A DNA stretch of 41,824 bases from Nocardioides jejuensis (lineage in GTDB: Bacteria > Actinomycetota > Actinomycetes > Propionibacteriales > Nocardioidaceae): positions 1 to 41,824 of the forward strand of contig NZ_SJZJ01000028.1 in the NCBI RefSeq assembly GCF_004337475.1, read 5' to 3'. The position numbers were made by a program, and so were the translations under genes. The notes beneath the pieces are model-generated. The model did no database searches and was not told the origin of the DNA. It saw only the letters and a list, made by a program, of their open reading frames with translations. Of this stretch, positions 1 through 13,674 are shown in pieces. Every line of letters begins with the position of its first letter. Position 1 is the first letter of the stretch.

Positions 1-851
1 AGGCCGCCGCTCCTGCGCCGACTGCTGACCCGGCCACCCACGGCTGGGATGCCGTGCGTCCCGGTTCGGGCGGTTCGCCGTCCGGTGCCGCGGCCGCGCC
101 TGCCCCTGAGCCTGCGCCCCAGGCGCAGGCAGAGCCCGTCGCAGCGTCCGCGCCGCCTGCCCCCGCGCAGCCAGCGCCGCCCGCGCCGGCCGCGCCCGCA
201 GCCCCGGCTTCTGCCGCACCTGCTGCCGCGCCTGCGCCGTCCGGCTCCCGCTTCGGTCTGCCCGACGTGCGCGGCCTGTGGCCGACGATGATCAACGAGA
301 TCAAGGGCATGCGCCGCCTGACCTGGATGCTGCTCACCAACAACGCGCAGGTGGTCGGCGTCGACGACACCACCCTGACCCTCGGGTTCGACAGCGCGGG
401 CGCGCGCGACAGCTTCACGCGCGGTGACCACGCGGACCTGGTCAGCAAGGCCGGCGTCAAGGTCGTGGGCCACGCCTGGCGCGTCGAGGCGATCGTGTCG
501 CAGGGCGGCCCGACCGCCCCGGCGAGCGCGGCACCGGTGCAGAGCGTCCCCGAGCCGCCCAGCGACGAGCCCGACGACGAGGACGGCGAGGACCGCCGTG
601 CGCTCGGTGCGGAGCAGGCCGCGGGGTCCGTTGCCGCCGGCGAGCGTCCGACCGCCCACGTCGCCCGCGAGGCGCTGCGTCAGGCGTCGTCCGACCCGGG
701 CGCCCCGGTGGACCGCCCCGATCCGTTCGCGGCCGATGCCGAGGCGCACCCCGACGATCCGGACGTCGAGTCCGTCGGGCTCAGCGGCGCCGAGCTGCTC
801 CAGCGCGAGCTGGGCGCCACCATCATCGACGAGATCCGCCACGACGGGTAG
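1..851 (+). CDS. dnaX: DNA polymerase III subunit gamma/tau, C-terminal part (partial)
   Basis: This is the 3' end of a gene whose start lies before the window; in-frame codons begin at base 3. The visible part opens with a long Ala/Pro-rich linker (to about base 240). A folded block follows, with the run FGLPDVRGLWPTMINEIKGM and then a small alpha/beta domain, and the tail is acidic and ends in a short helix. This linker-plus-C-terminal-domain layout is typical of actinobacterial tau, the clamp-loader subunit that ties the loader to the replicase. The ATPase part is not visible, so the call rests on the tail and on the neighbours: ybaB and recR follow at once, which is the usual dnaX-ybaB-recR operon. 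The stop at 849-851 lies 13 bases before ybaB. Confidence 0.85.
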   Translation, partial: AAAPAPTADPATHGWDAVRPGSGGSPSGAAAAPAPEPAPQAQAEPVAASAPPAPAQPAPPAPAAPAAPASAAPAAAPAPSGSRFGLPDVRGLWPTMINEIKGMRRLTWMLLTNNAQVVGVDDTTLTLGFDSAGARDSFTRGDHADLVSKAGVKVVGHAWRVEAIVSQGGPTAPASAAPVQSVPEPPSDEPDDEDGEDRRALGAEQAAGSVAAGERPTAHVAREALRQASSDPGAPVDRPDPFAADAEAHPDDPDVESVGLSGAELLQRELGATIIDEIRHDG

Positions 852-864
852 GAGCAGAGGACAC

Positions 865-1227
865 ATGGCTGACGAGATTCAGGGGAACCCGTTCGGGGCC
901 GAGGGCGGCTTCGACATGGCAGCGCTGCTCCAGCAGGCGCAGCAGATGAAGGACGACCTCGCGATCGCGCAGGAGGCACTGGCCAACGCGCAGTTCGAGG
1001 GCACGGTCGCGGGCGGAGCGGTCACCGCGACCGTCAACGGCCACGGTGACCTGCTCGGCGTCCAGATCAAGGCCGGCGAGGTCGACGGCTCCAACCCCGA
1101 CGAGCTGGCCGATCTCGGCGACATGATCGTCGCGGCGTACCGCGATGCGAAGGCGAAGGCCGACGCCACCTCCGAGGAGTCCATCGGCATGATCACCGGC
1201 GGACTCTCACGCGGCATGGGCTTCTGA
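865..1227 (+). CDS. YbaB/EbfC family nucleoid-associated protein
   Basis: A 120-residue protein of the YbaB/EbfC family, small dimeric DNA-binding proteins often encoded between dnaX and recR. It begins [11 protein letters not shown] Gln-rich amphipathic helix (about residues 15-40, [19 protein letters not shown]) is followed by the family strand region ([23 protein letters not shown]) and a C-terminal helix ending in Gly-Met-Gly-Phe. The ATG at 865 has a purine-rich site GGAGCAGAGG just upstream (851-860). RecR starts one base after this gene's stop, so translation is probably coupled. The role in nucleoid organisation or in helping RecR is family knowledge, not something visible here. Confidence 0.93.
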   Translation: MADEIQGNPFGAEGGFDMAALLQQAQQMKDDLAIAQEALANAQFEGTVAGGAVTATVNGHGDLLGVQIKAGEVDGSNPDELADLGDMIVAAYRDAKAKADATSEESIGMITGGLSRGMGF

Positions 1228-1228
1228 G

Positions 1229-1828
1229 TTGTACGAAGGCATCGTCCAGGACCTGATCGACGAGCTCGGGCGCCTGCCCGGCGTGGGTCCCAAGAGCGCG
1301 CAACGCATCGCGTTCCACCTCCTGCAGGCCGAGCCCGAGGACGTACGCCGGCTGGCCGAGGTCCTGATCCAGGTCAAGCAGCGCGTGAAGTTCTGCACCG
1401 TCTGCTTCAACGTCTCCGAAGAGGAGCAGTGCCGGATCTGCCGCGACCCGCGGCGCGACCCGAGCGTCATCTGCGTCGTCGAGGAGTACAAGGACGTCGC
1501 CGCCATCGAGCGGACACGTGAGTTCAAGGGTCGCTATCACGTGCTCGGCGGCGCGATCAGCCCGATCGACGGCATCGGGCCGGACCAGCTCCGGATCCGC
1601 GAGCTGATCATGCGGCTGGCCGACGGCACGGTCCAGGAGGTCATCCTGGCGACCGATCCCAACCTCGAGGGCGAGGCCACCGCGACGTTCCTCACCCGCA
1701 ACTTGAAGCCGCTGGGGTTGCGCGTGACCCGACTTGCCAGTGGACTACCGGTGGGAGGCGACCTCGAGTACGCCGACGAAGTGACCCTGGGACGTGCATT
1801 CGCTGGACGGAGGTCCGCAGATGGCTGA
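1229..1828 (+). CDS. recR: recombination mediator RecR
   Basis: A 199-residue RecR, which acts with RecF/RecO in loading RecA at gaps in recombinational repair. In order are an N-terminal helix-hairpin-helix ([20 protein letters not shown], residues 13-32), a zinc finger with cysteines at 56, 59, 68 and 71, and a Toprim domain starting [11 protein letters not shown]. The conserved run [12 protein letters not shown] and the C-terminal segment [23 protein letters not shown] follow. The start is TTG at 1229, two bases after the ybaB stop codon. That start gives the standard N-terminus [10 protein letters not shown], and no ATG or GTG start fits as well. Its last codons overlap the start of the DUF5063 gene. 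Confidence 0.97.
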   Translation: MYEGIVQDLIDELGRLPGVGPKSAQRIAFHLLQAEPEDVRRLAEVLIQVKQRVKFCTVCFNVSEEEQCRICRDPRRDPSVICVVEEYKDVAAIERTREFKGRYHVLGGAISPIDGIGPDQLRIRELIMRLADGTVQEVILATDPNLEGEATATFLTRNLKPLGLRVTRLASGLPVGGDLEYADEVTLGRAFAGRRSADG

Positions 1829-2420
1829 TTCGAACGACGCACAGCACCTCGCGCCGCTGGAGGGTGAGCACGGCGAGTTCGCCGCGCAGATCGCCGACCA
1901 GGTCGAGAGCTTCCTGATCGCGGTCAACGCGATCGCCCGCGAGGAGTCGGCCGGTGTGGCGGTGCCGCTGCTCCTCCTGGAGGTCTCGCAGATCCTGCTC
2001 GCCGGAGCCCGCCTCGGCGTTCAGCAGGACTTCGCCCCGGTGCAGGAGTTCCAGCCCGACGTCGGTCCCGAGCCCGAGGGCATCGACGACCTGCGCATCT
2101 CGCTGGCCAAGCTGCTCGACAACCTCGACACCTACAGCTTCGTCTTCGACCCGTACCTCCCGGACGTCGTGGAGAGCCAGCTCTCCGATGACATGGTGAG
2201 CATCGCGGCCGACCTCGACAACGGCCTGCGGCACTACCGCAGCGGCAACGTCGCGGAGGCGCTGTGGTGGTGGCAGTTCTCCTACGTCTCCAACTGGGGC
2301 AACCTCGCCGGTGCTGCGCTCAACGCGCTGCTCGCCGTGGTCACGCACGACCGTCTCGACGCGGAGTTCACGGGTGAGGACGAGGAGATCGCGGCGGCCG
2401 AGCAGCTGCTCGCCGACTGA
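1821..2420 (+). CDS. DUF5063 domain-containing protein
   Basis: A 199-residue soluble acidic protein that I recognise as the DUF5063 family, commonly encoded directly after recR in actinobacteria. The function is unknown. An upstream in-frame ATG at 1794 exists, but the ATG at 1821 has a clean GGAGG site at 1809-1813 and overlaps the recR stop by eight bases, so I chose 1821. The protein is mostly helical. A central motif ([22 protein letters not shown]) is followed by a Trp-rich stretch ([25 protein letters not shown]), which suggests a buried aromatic core. No signal peptide or membrane segment is seen. Its place in the dnaX-recR operon suggests a link to replication or repair, by context only. 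Confidence 0.85.
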   Translation: MADSNDAQHLAPLEGEHGEFAAQIADQVESFLIAVNAIAREESAGVAVPLLLLEVSQILLAGARLGVQQDFAPVQEFQPDVGPEPEGIDDLRISLAKLLDNLDTYSFVFDPYLPDVVESQLSDDMVSIAADLDNGLRHYRSGNVAEALWWWQFSYVSNWGNLAGAALNALLAVVTHDRLDAEFTGEDEEIAAAEQLLAD

Positions 2421-2428
2421 GCCCGGCC

Positions 2429-2513
2429 AAACTGTCAGGCTGACAGTTTCGCGCTGCGTGACAGTTCCGAACTGTCAGTCGGTGCCAAAGTGTCAGGCTG
2501 ACAGTTTGGCGCC
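2429..2513. repeat. three tandem palindromes with CTGTCAG/CTGACAG half-sites
   Basis: Three near-perfect palindromes, each with a one-base centre, lie between the DUF5063 stop and lysC. The first (2429-2449) has 10-base arms of AAACTGTCAG. The second (2459-2477) has 9-base arms of TGACAGTTC in opposite phase. The third (2485-2509) has 12-base arms CCAAAGTGTCAG/CTGACAGTTTGG with one mismatch, and extends to 2481-2513 with one more mismatch. Together they carry six related half-sites. One-base centres suit dimeric repressor sites or cruciforms better than classical terminators, although the third could end transcription of the recR operon. They lie 125-209 bases upstream of the lysC start. Confidence 0.7.
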
Positions 2514-2637
2514 GGGCCCCGCCGTACGTGACTGAGATATCAGGCGGGGCTGCGGTGTGCCGCCGGTAGACTCACGGCCCGTGGGCCGCGCCGTCGCGCG
2601 CCCGGGATTCGTCCAGCAGTGGAGTGAGGGAACAACC

Positions 2638-4964
<2,327 letters not shown>

Positions 4965-4967
4965 CGC

Positions 4968-5037
4968 CGAGACGGGCCTCGTGCCGCAACGAGACGGGCC
5001 TTGTGCCGTGGACACCCACGGCACAAGGCCCGTCTCG
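4968..5037. repeat. dispersed repeat family 1, copy A (direct pair plus inverted copy; likely two-way terminator)
   Basis: Two direct copies of a 22-nt unit beginning CGAGACGGGCC (at 4968 and 4990) are followed by an inverted copy. The second unit (4990-5011) pairs perfectly over 22 bases with 5016-5037 around a four-base ACAC loop. The first unit could pair with the same inverted arm over most of its length, so two mutually exclusive hairpins are possible. It begins four bases after the asd stop, between two convergent genes, and fits a bidirectional terminator without a U-run, as is common in actinobacteria. Related copies follow fbaA and purA. Confidence 0.9.
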
Positions 5038-5051
5038 GCGTATCGAGCGGT

Positions 5052-6332
5052 TTACGGGATGCGGCCCCACTCGTCGGAGGACTGACGCGTCACCCACTGG
5101 GAGAGGACGTAGCAGCCCGCGGCGAGCGGCGGGATGACCAGCACCATCCACCAGTTGAAGATCCACGGCGTGAGCACGAGCAGCGTCAGCATGGAGAGCA
5201 GGCCGACCGCGAGAAGGCTGGTGCTCGGCGGCTGCGGCACCTGCAGCAGGCGCAGCAGGCCGATGCCCGCGAAGACCAGTGCGACCAGGATCGCCACGAG
5301 CACGAGGAAGCCGGGGCCGCCGCAGGAGCTGGTGCCGCGGATCGACTTGCAGCCCTGGAGACTCAGCCAGGTGCCGACGCAGGCGAGCAGGCCGACGAGC
5401 GCCCCGCTGAGTGCCGACGCCTTGACCGGGTCGAGCTGGGGGATCGGGATGCGCGGCGCGCGGTCCTTCGGGGGCTTCGGCACCGCGGGTGGCTTGGGCG
5501 CCTTCTCCCGGGGTGCCTTCGGCTCCTTCGGCGGTCGCCCGCCGACGCGCTCCTCGACGTACATCGGGCGCTCCTCGGCCTGCGGCTCCGGCGTTGCGGC
5601 CGTCGGGGCGACGTACGCCGGTGCCGGCGGTGCCACGGGTGCGGCCGGGGCAACAGGCGCCGCGGGTGCAACGGGCACGGCGGGGGCCGCGGGAGCCGCG
5701 GGTGCGGGATCGGTGGCCGCGGGCAGCACCGTCGTGGCCTCCACGTCCGGCTGGGGAGCCGGCGGAGCGACCGGCGTCGGGGCGGGCGCGATCGGGGCTG
5801 CCTCGATCGGGGCTGCCTCGGCCGGGGCGACCGCGATCGGGGCGACGGGCGCGGCCTCTGCAGGCGCGGCGGATCGCTGGCCGAAGGTGAACGGTGCCGC
5901 GGGTGCGGGTGCCGGCGCGACCGGGGCCTCGGGGACATCGGCGGGAGCGGGCGCCGCGGGAACGCTGGCTTCCGGCGCCGGTGCGGGCGGCGCAACGGGG
6001 GCCGCCGGCGCAACCGGCGCGGCGGGCGGCGGTGCGAAGCGCGAACCGGTCTCCGCCGCCGCAGGAGCGGGGGCAACAGGCGCGGGCGGCGCTACCGGGG
6101 TCTCGGCCGCAGGCGGCGCGACTGGCGGAGCAGCAGGCGCCACGACCGGCGGTACGACGGCCGCAGGGGCCGCCGGAGCAGGATCAGGCACGGCGGCGGT
6201 CGGCGCGGTCGGCTCAGCCGCCTCCGTCACGTTTTCAGCCGGAGCCGCATCGCGGTCCTTGCGCTTGCGGCGCAGTCCGAACGAGGGGAGCTCGAGGTTC
6301 ACCTCGAGCGGCTTGCCCCCGTCATCTCCCAT
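5052..6332 (-). CDS. Pro/Ala-rich membrane protein of unknown function
   Basis: I do not recognise a family. The 426-residue protein has a short charged N-terminus with a basic patch (LRRKRKDRD) and then about 230 residues of low-complexity Ala/Pro/Val repeats (APVAPAAPVAP-like). A basic Pro/Lys stretch (PKEPKAPREKAPKPPAVPKPP) follows, and the last 130 residues contain four predicted membrane helices. An in-frame ATG at 6350 exists, but the ATG at 6332 has a good site (GGAGAGAAG) eight to nine bases ahead, while 6350 has none. The Pro/Ala region is probably cytoplasmic or a wall-spanning spacer; topology is inference. It is divergent from the sucrase/ferredoxin-like gene across a 63-base gap. 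Confidence 0.75.
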   Translation of the reverse strand: MGDDGGKPLEVNLELPSFGLRRKRKDRDAAPAENVTEAAEPTAPTAAVPDPAPAAPAAVVPPVVAPAAPPVAPPAAETPVAPPAPVAPAPAAAETGSRFAPPPAAPVAPAAPVAPPAPAPEASVPAAPAPADVPEAPVAPAPAPAAPFTFGQRSAAPAEAAPVAPIAVAPAEAAPIEAAPIAPAPTPVAPPAPQPDVEATTVLPAATDPAPAAPAAPAVPVAPAAPVAPAAPVAPPAPAYVAPTAATPEPQAEERPMYVEERVGGRPPKEPKAPREKAPKPPAVPKPPKDRAPRIPIPQLDPVKASALSGALVGLLACVGTWLSLQGCKSIRGTSSCGGPGFLVLVAILVALVFAGIGLLRLLQVPQPPSTSLLAVGLLSMLTLLVLTPWIFNWWMVLVIPPLAAGCYVLSQWVTRQSSDEWGRIP

Positions 6333-6395
6333 GTCAGGCTTCTCTCCCATGGCCGCGAGTCTGCCAGATCACACCATTCCGGCAGGATGTTCCGC

Positions 6396-7301
6396 ATGAC
6401 AACGCCGTTCCGCTGCTCCGTTGCGGCGCTCGACCTGCCGATGGCGGGCACGGCAGCCACCGACACCGGCTTCCTGCTCATCGAGCACCCGGGCCCGTGG
6501 GGCAACAAGGCGCTTGCCGAGAGCCGGCTGGTCCCCGAGGCGGCGCGTGACGCGCTGGCCCTAGCAGCAGCCGCACGGGGGATCAGGGTGCAGCTCATCC
6601 GTCGCCCCGGCGAGCGGGCTCCGGCGGGCACGACGTTCCGGGTCTTCCTGGCCCATCCGGCAGCCGGTCGCCTCGATGTCCAGGACCTCAACGACCGTGC
6701 GGCTCTCGCGGACCTGGACCTCGACCTGGCCACCCGAGGACCCGGCTGGCAGCCGTACGCCGGGTCGCTGCTGCTGATCTGCACCAACGGCCGTCGCGAC
6801 ATCTGCTGTGCGGAGTTCGGCCGTCCGGTGGCGCAGGCGGCAGCGGCGGCGCTGCCCGAGGAGACGTGGGAGACCACCCACCTCGGCGGGCACCGCTTCG
6901 CCGTTGCTGCGCTGACCCTGCCCGACGGCATGTCCTACGGACGTGTCGATGCCGACGCTGCGCGCGTGATCGGCGAGGCGGCCGGTGCCGGTGCCGTCGT
7001 CCCGGCGTACCTCCGCGGGCGGTCGTCGTATCCGCCGCAGGTGCAGGCGGCCGAGATCGCGCTCTACGCCGCGCTGGGCGTGACGGCGGTCGACGCCTTC
7101 ACGCTGGTCGACGACACCACCGCGGACGGCGCCGGTGTCGTGACGTTCCGGCTCGGCGAGGTCGAGCACGAGGTCGCCGTGACGGCGTACGAGCAGGCTC
7201 CGGCGCGCCAGAGCTGCGCGGATCTTGCCGAGAAGCCCTCGACGACCTGGCGCGTCGAGTCGGTCAGAGCTCGGGCCGGTAGCGACTCAGGATCTCGGTG
7301 A
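6396..7301 (+). CDS. sucrase/ferredoxin-like family protein
   Basis: A 301-residue protein of the sucrase/ferredoxin-like (Suc_Fer-like) family, thioredoxin-fold proteins thought to hold a 2Fe-2S cluster. Family marks are an N-terminal Cys in FRCSVAALDLP, the run HPGPWGNKAL, the cysteine-rich LICTNGRRDICCAEFGRP in the middle, and ETTHLGGHRFAVAALTLPDG with YGR soon after. The C-terminal third is a winged segment of unclear role. The start ATG at 6396 has AGGA at 6385-6388; an ATG three codons earlier (6387) is the alternative. The 3' end overlaps the convergent gene by 38 bases. The physiological role is unknown. Confidence 0.85.
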   Translation: MTTPFRCSVAALDLPMAGTAATDTGFLLIEHPGPWGNKALAESRLVPEAARDALALAAAARGIRVQLIRRPGERAPAGTTFRVFLAHPAAGRLDVQDLNDRAALADLDLDLATRGPGWQPYAGSLLLICTNGRRDICCAEFGRPVAQAAAAALPEETWETTHLGGHRFAVAALTLPDGMSYGRVDADAARVIGEAAGAGAVVPAYLRGRSSYPPQVQAAEIALYAALGVTAVDAFTLVDDTTADGAGVVTFRLGEVEHEVAVTAYEQAPARQSCADLAEKPSTTWRVESVRARAGSDSGSR

Positions 7302-7878
7302 ACTTCTTCGCCGGCACCATCGTCCCGTCGAGGGCGAACGTCGTGCCGTCCGGGTTGCGCAGGATCACGCGCCACGTGCCCCGCCCCGGCTTGCCGCGCA
7401 CGTGGTCGACGGGGGAGTAGACACTCGCCAGGTCCCAGACGTAGCGGCGGCTGCCCTGCCGGACCTCGAGGTGCGGCCCCAGCAGCGAGACGTACGTCGG
7501 GACGGTCACGACCCGCAGGAACCAGAGCCCCGCGCTGAGTGCGCCGAGGATCAGGGCGATGCCTCCGAGGGTCGCGTCGCGCGTCGTCCAGGCGGCCCAT
7601 CCGGTGAGGGCAGCAGCCGGCAGGGACACCAGCAGCGCCGCGCCGGCGAGGCGCTTGGCCGTGCGGCGCGGACGGGTCTCGATCCGCTCGAGCGGCGCAG
7701 TGCCGGTCCCGGTAGCGGCGTCGGCCGCTGCCGCGCGGGACGTCACGACAGGGCTATGCGTCGTCGCGGCGCTCGGCAGCGCCGTGCTCGGCGTTGCTTC
7801 CGGCGCGACGGCCGGTCCTCCGTGCAGTGCCGCGAGCACGTCCATCCCTGCCCGGGCATGGTTCACCTGGTTGTCCAT
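7264..7878 (-). CDS. membrane protein with PH-like C-terminal region, function unknown
   Basis: A 204-residue protein. After a Thr/Ala-rich N-terminal 70 residues come two membrane helices (about 80-125, AGAALLVSLPAAALTGWAAW and GGIALILGALSAGLWFL). A cytoplasmic beta-rich tail then includes GPHLEVRQGSRRYVWDLASVYSP and PDGTTFALDGTMVPAKKFTEIL. That tail resembles the bacterial PH-like domains found after two membrane segments, but I cannot confirm the family. The start ATG at 7878 is chosen over upstream in-frame codons because GGGGAGG stands just ahead of it. Its end overlaps the sucrase/ferredoxin-like gene tail to tail by 38 bases. Confidence 0.75.
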   Translation of the reverse strand: MDNQVNHARAGMDVLAALHGGPAVAPEATPSTALPSAATTHSPVVTSRAAAADAATGTGTAPLERIETRPRRTAKRLAGAALLVSLPAAALTGWAAWTTRDATLGGIALILGALSAGLWFLRVVTVPTYVSLLGPHLEVRQGSRRYVWDLASVYSPVDHVRGKPGRGTWRVILRNPDGTTFALDGTMVPAKKFTEILSRYRPEL

Positions 7879-7979
7879 CGGGCCTCCCCTCCCTGCTGAC
7901 ACTGTACGTCCGATCCGTGGCGGCCGGGGGTGCTGTGCGACGATGGCCCGGCATCTGACCCGAGATCTGGAGCAGCAGC

Positions 7980-8594
7980 GTGGATGAAGAGAACGACAGC
8001 CCGGTCGTCAACGGCCTGGTGGCGCTGATCGCGGTCGCCCTCGTCATCGGACTGCTCGCCGCGATCATCGCGATGCTCGGCACCCGTCTGGTGGGGCTGA
8101 CCGGAGGCAGCGGAGCTTCGACCGACGGCGTGGCCGTCGGTGACTCGCTCGCCCTCCCGCCCCTCGAGCCCACCGAGCTCGACTCCGGCCTGCTCATCAC
8201 TCTGGCGCCGACGCAGACCCCCACGGCATCCGCGTCGTCGAGCGCCCCACTGGGCATCGGTGAGTCCGCCACGCCGTCCGGCGGCGCGAGCGAGAGCCCG
8301 AGCGAGACGCCCGACTCCGACCCCGCGATCCTGCTGCAGGCCAGCGACAACACGGTCAAGACCGGTGACGACCTGATGCTCAGCGGCACGTACAAGGGAG
8401 GCGAGGGCGCCGTCCTCGGCATCTGGTACGACTTCGGCCAGGGCTGGCAGGCGTTCAACCTGAACGCCAACGTCTACGGCGGCGTCTTCCAGGCGTTCGT
8501 GTCGACGTACAAGACCGGCACCGTCGAGTGGCAGGTCCGCGACCCGGAGACGGACAAGAAGTCCAACGTCGTCACCGTCCACTACGAGGACTGA
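7980..8594 (+). CDS. membrane-anchored extracellular protein with Ig-like C-terminal region
   Basis: A 204-residue protein with one N-terminal membrane segment (about residues 12-36, LVALIAVALVIGLLAAIIAML). A Ser/Thr/Pro/Glu-rich linker of about 80 residues follows, then a C-terminal beta-rich domain (ILLQASDNTVKTGDDLMLSGTYKG to the end) that reads like a bacterial Ig-like fold. The likely topology is an anchored, outward-facing domain on a flexible stalk. It starts at GTG 7980 with a modest purine-rich site upstream. It is divergent from the previous gene across 101 bases and is followed by a strong hairpin. No specific family is recognised. Confidence 0.75.
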   Translation: MDEENDSPVVNGLVALIAVALVIGLLAAIIAMLGTRLVGLTGGSGASTDGVAVGDSLALPPLEPTELDSGLLITLAPTQTPTASASSSAPLGIGESATPSGGASESPSETPDSDPAILLQASDNTVKTGDDLMLSGTYKGGEGAVLGIWYDFGQGWQAFNLNANVYGGVFQAFVSTYKTGTVEWQVRDPETDKKSNVVTVHYED

Positions 8595-8614
8595 CCGACG
8601 CCCCATCGCGACGC

Positions 8615-8649
8615 GAGCGCCCCGCCGGACCAGGTCCGGCGGGGCGCTC
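8615..8649 (+). terminator. GC-rich hairpin after the Ig-like gene
   Basis: A perfect 17-base inverted repeat with a single central base: 8615-8631 pairs with 8633-8649. In practice the stem would be about 15 bases with a small loop. It begins 20 bases after the stop codon and lacks a strong U-run. This placement, before the dnaK promoter region, fits a terminator that insulates the heat-shock operon. Confidence 0.75.
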
Positions 8650-8720
8650 TGCGCATGACCGAAAAAAGTCGAGGCGACCGGGAATCACCCCGATCGACCT
8701 TGCGTTGAGCCACACAAGCA

Positions 8721-8745
8721 AAGTTGAGTTGCAAACACTCAACTT
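8721..8745. promoter_or_regulatory. HAIR element (HspR operator) upstream of dnaK
   Basis: The perfect inverted repeat AAGTTGAGT-N7-ACTCAACTT (arms 8721-8729 and 8737-8745) lies 96 bases before the dnaK ATG. It matches the HspR-associated inverted repeat CTTGAGT-N7-ACTCAAG, including the seven-base spacer, with one symmetric change in each half. A further half-site, GTTGAG, lies at 8704-8709. HspR is encoded at the end of this operon, so this is the autoregulatory loop known from Streptomyces and Mycobacterium. The rest of 8650-8840 holds the promoter and leader, which I cannot place precisely. Confidence 0.93.
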
Positions 8746-8840
8746 GTTTGCCAGACTGGCGCTACGGCGGCAGGATGGCCGCAACCCACAACTTTCCCGG
8801 ACCACACGGCTCCGGGTCCGCAACCACGGAGGGATCCAAC

Positions 8841-10678
<1,838 letters not shown>

Positions 10679-10682
<4 letters not shown>

Positions 10683-11293
10683 CCGATCAGCCGATCAACC
10701 CCGAGGGGGAGCCGCAGGAGACGGCGGCTCCCTCCCCGGGGGGTGATGCGGTCGCGGCCGACGCAGGTGCGGCTGCGCCGCACAGCTTCGGCGACGAGGC
10801 GGCGGAGATGGCCAACGAGACCGAGGTCGAGACCCCGGTCGAGCGGGCCGCCGCTGACGAGCTCGTCGTCGCGAAGATGGCGCTGGAGGAGCGGACGCTC
10901 GACCTGCAGCGCCTCCAGGCGGAGTACGTCAACTACAAGAAGCGCGTCGACCGTGACCGTGAGGTAGTGGCCGAGAACGCCCGGTTCAAGGTGCTCAGCC
11001 CGATCATCGACGTGCTCGACACGATTGACCGGGCGCGCGAGCACGGTGAGCTCGAGGGTGGCTTCAAGGCCGTCGCCGACCAGCTCGACCGGGTCGTGAC
11101 GAACCTCGGCCTGACCCGCTTCGGCGAGCCGGGCGACGCGTTCGACCCGCAGTTCCACGAGGCGCTCACGCACCTCGGCACGGATGCGGCGGTGTCGGTG
11201 ACGACGTGCCAGCACGTTGCCAAGACCGGCTACAAGATCGGTGACCGCGTCGTTCGCGCGGCACAGGTCCTCGTGGTCGACCCGGTGGAGTAA
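10679..11293 (+). CDS. grpE: nucleotide exchange factor GrpE
   Basis: A 204-residue GrpE, the dimeric exchange factor that releases ADP from DnaK. The first 55 residues are acidic and disordered-looking. A long helix ([31 protein letters not shown] run, about 60-95) forms the dimer stalk. The C-terminal beta domain carries the family run [15 protein letters not shown], ending in [18 protein letters not shown]. The start is GTG at 10679, overlapping the dnaK stop as GTGA, which implies coupled translation. The stop is followed 48 bases later by dnaJ. Confidence 0.96.
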
Positions 11294-11341
11294 GAACATC
11301 TCGACACGCTCGATGAACCGCAAGGGAAGGGAGGTGCGCGC

Positions 11342-12498
<1,157 letters not shown>

Positions 12499-12499
<1 letters not shown>

Positions 12500-12957
12500 T
12501 GGCGGCCGCGCACGGGCGAGGTCCCCAGGGTCCGGCCCCGGACGCGGCCGTCTACGTCATCAGCGTCGCGGCCGAGCTGACCGGGCTGCATCCGCAGACG
12601 CTCCGCACCTGGGAGCGCCTCGGCCTGATCACTCCGGGTCGCACGGGCGGTGGTGGGCGTCGTTACTCGGGCCACGACATCGACCTGCTGCGCCAGATCT
12701 CCGACCTCACCGCCTCCGGCATCGGTCTGGAGGGCGTGCGTCGAATCCTTGACCTCGAGCATCGTGCCGCTGCGCTCGTGCAGCGCAACGCCGAGCTCCA
12801 GGCCGAGCTGGAGCAGACCCGCGAGGCGCTGCGGCAGGTGCTCAACCGTGCCGCAGCCACGCCGGCGGCTCCCGCACCGCCGACGCCAGGTCGGCTGCCG
12901 GTGTTGCGGCCCGACACCTCGGCGTCCGTCGTCGTGTGGCGCCGCGACCGCGGCTGA
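12499..12957 (+). CDS. hspR: heat-shock transcriptional repressor HspR (MerR family)
   Basis: A 152-residue MerR-type repressor. The DNA-binding domain (about residues 18-85) carries VYVISVAAELTGLHPQTLRTWERLGLI, then the HspR hallmark GRTGGGGRRYS and LEGVRRILDLE. A coiled coil follows (ALVQRNAELQAELEQTREALRQVL), then a Pro/Ala-rich tail. HspR binds HAIR sites with DnaK acting as co-repressor, so rising levels of unfolded protein relieve repression; this is known from Streptomyces. Two HAIR sites lie in this window, before dnaK and before clpB. ATG 12499 is preferred; a GTG one codon earlier (12496) is possible. The gene ends six bases from the convergent neighbour. Confidence 0.95.
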
Positions 12958-12963
12958 GGAGTC

Positions 12964-13635
12964 CTACGGCTTCGCGCCCGCGGTCGCGATGTGCTGCGGA
13001 ATGACGCAACCCTCGGCCGTGTCGGGGCAGGCGGTGACGCTGCGCACCCAGTGGTCGACCACGTCGGTCAGGTCCTTCCCGCTGGCCGGCGGGGCGTAGG
13101 AGACGACGTCGAAGCCGGCCCACCACGTCGTGTGGTGCTTCTCCTGACGGGCGTCCGTGAAGACCTTCGGGTGCGAGCGGATCCAGTGGTCGGAGTCGAC
13201 CGGCGTCTGGAACCAGACCAGGTAGATCGCCCCGTGCGCGGCGACGGCGGCCGGGTCGTCGGCGTTCGTGAGCACGCCCATCACGCGGTAGTCGCGCGGA
13301 TCCGGAATCGTGACGGCCTTCGCGAGCTGGCGCTGGAAGGCGACGCCGCGCAGCCACGAGCCGTCGCCCCGGCCGGGCCGCCAGTCCTGGCGCACGGTGA
13401 GCCCGAGGTCCTCGCCGGCCTGCTGTTCGAGCCGTCGCGCCCACTCGTCGGGGACGGTGCTCGGCGGCAGCTGGCGGTGCACGATCGTCACCCCGGCGTA
13501 CGGGTCGTCGCCGGCGTCGAGGCCGACCTTGAGGTGCTGGGTCACCCAGCCGTAGGCGAACGGGGCGGCCACCGCAACGGCGACGAGGCCGATGACGGCG
13601 AGCAGGACCTTCACGCGGGCAGACACGTCGGCCAT
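12964..13635 (-). CDS. membrane-anchored protein of unknown function
   Basis: A 223-residue protein with a single N-terminal hydrophobic segment (about residues 8-28, VKVLLAVIGLVAVAVAAPFAY) that acts as an anchor or uncleaved signal. The outer domain is rich in Trp and His (WVTQHLK, WFQTPVDSDHWIRSHPKVF, HHTTWWAGFDVVSY). Two cysteines near the C-terminus (TACPDTAEGC) are close enough to form a disulfide. No family is recognised. It lies 39 bases downstream of signal peptidase I on the same strand, so the two may be co-transcribed. Confidence 0.75.
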   Translation of the reverse strand: MADVSARVKVLLAVIGLVAVAVAAPFAYGWVTQHLKVGLDAGDDPYAGVTIVHRQLPPSTVPDEWARRLEQQAGEDLGLTVRQDWRPGRGDGSWLRGVAFQRQLAKAVTIPDPRDYRVMGVLTNADDPAAVAAHGAIYLVWFQTPVDSDHWIRSHPKVFTDARQEKHHTTWWAGFDVVSYAPPASGKDLTDVVDHWVRSVTACPDTAEGCVIPQHIATAGAKP

Positions 13636-13674
13636 CCTGACGGATCCGTGCTGGTCACCGTGTCGTCCGATCGG

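Noticed and set aside
5600..6200. Apparent repeats in the Pro/Ala-rich gene as a DNA repeat element
   Set aside because: The periodicity comes from low-complexity Ala/Pro/Val codons of a coding region, not from a separate repeat element.
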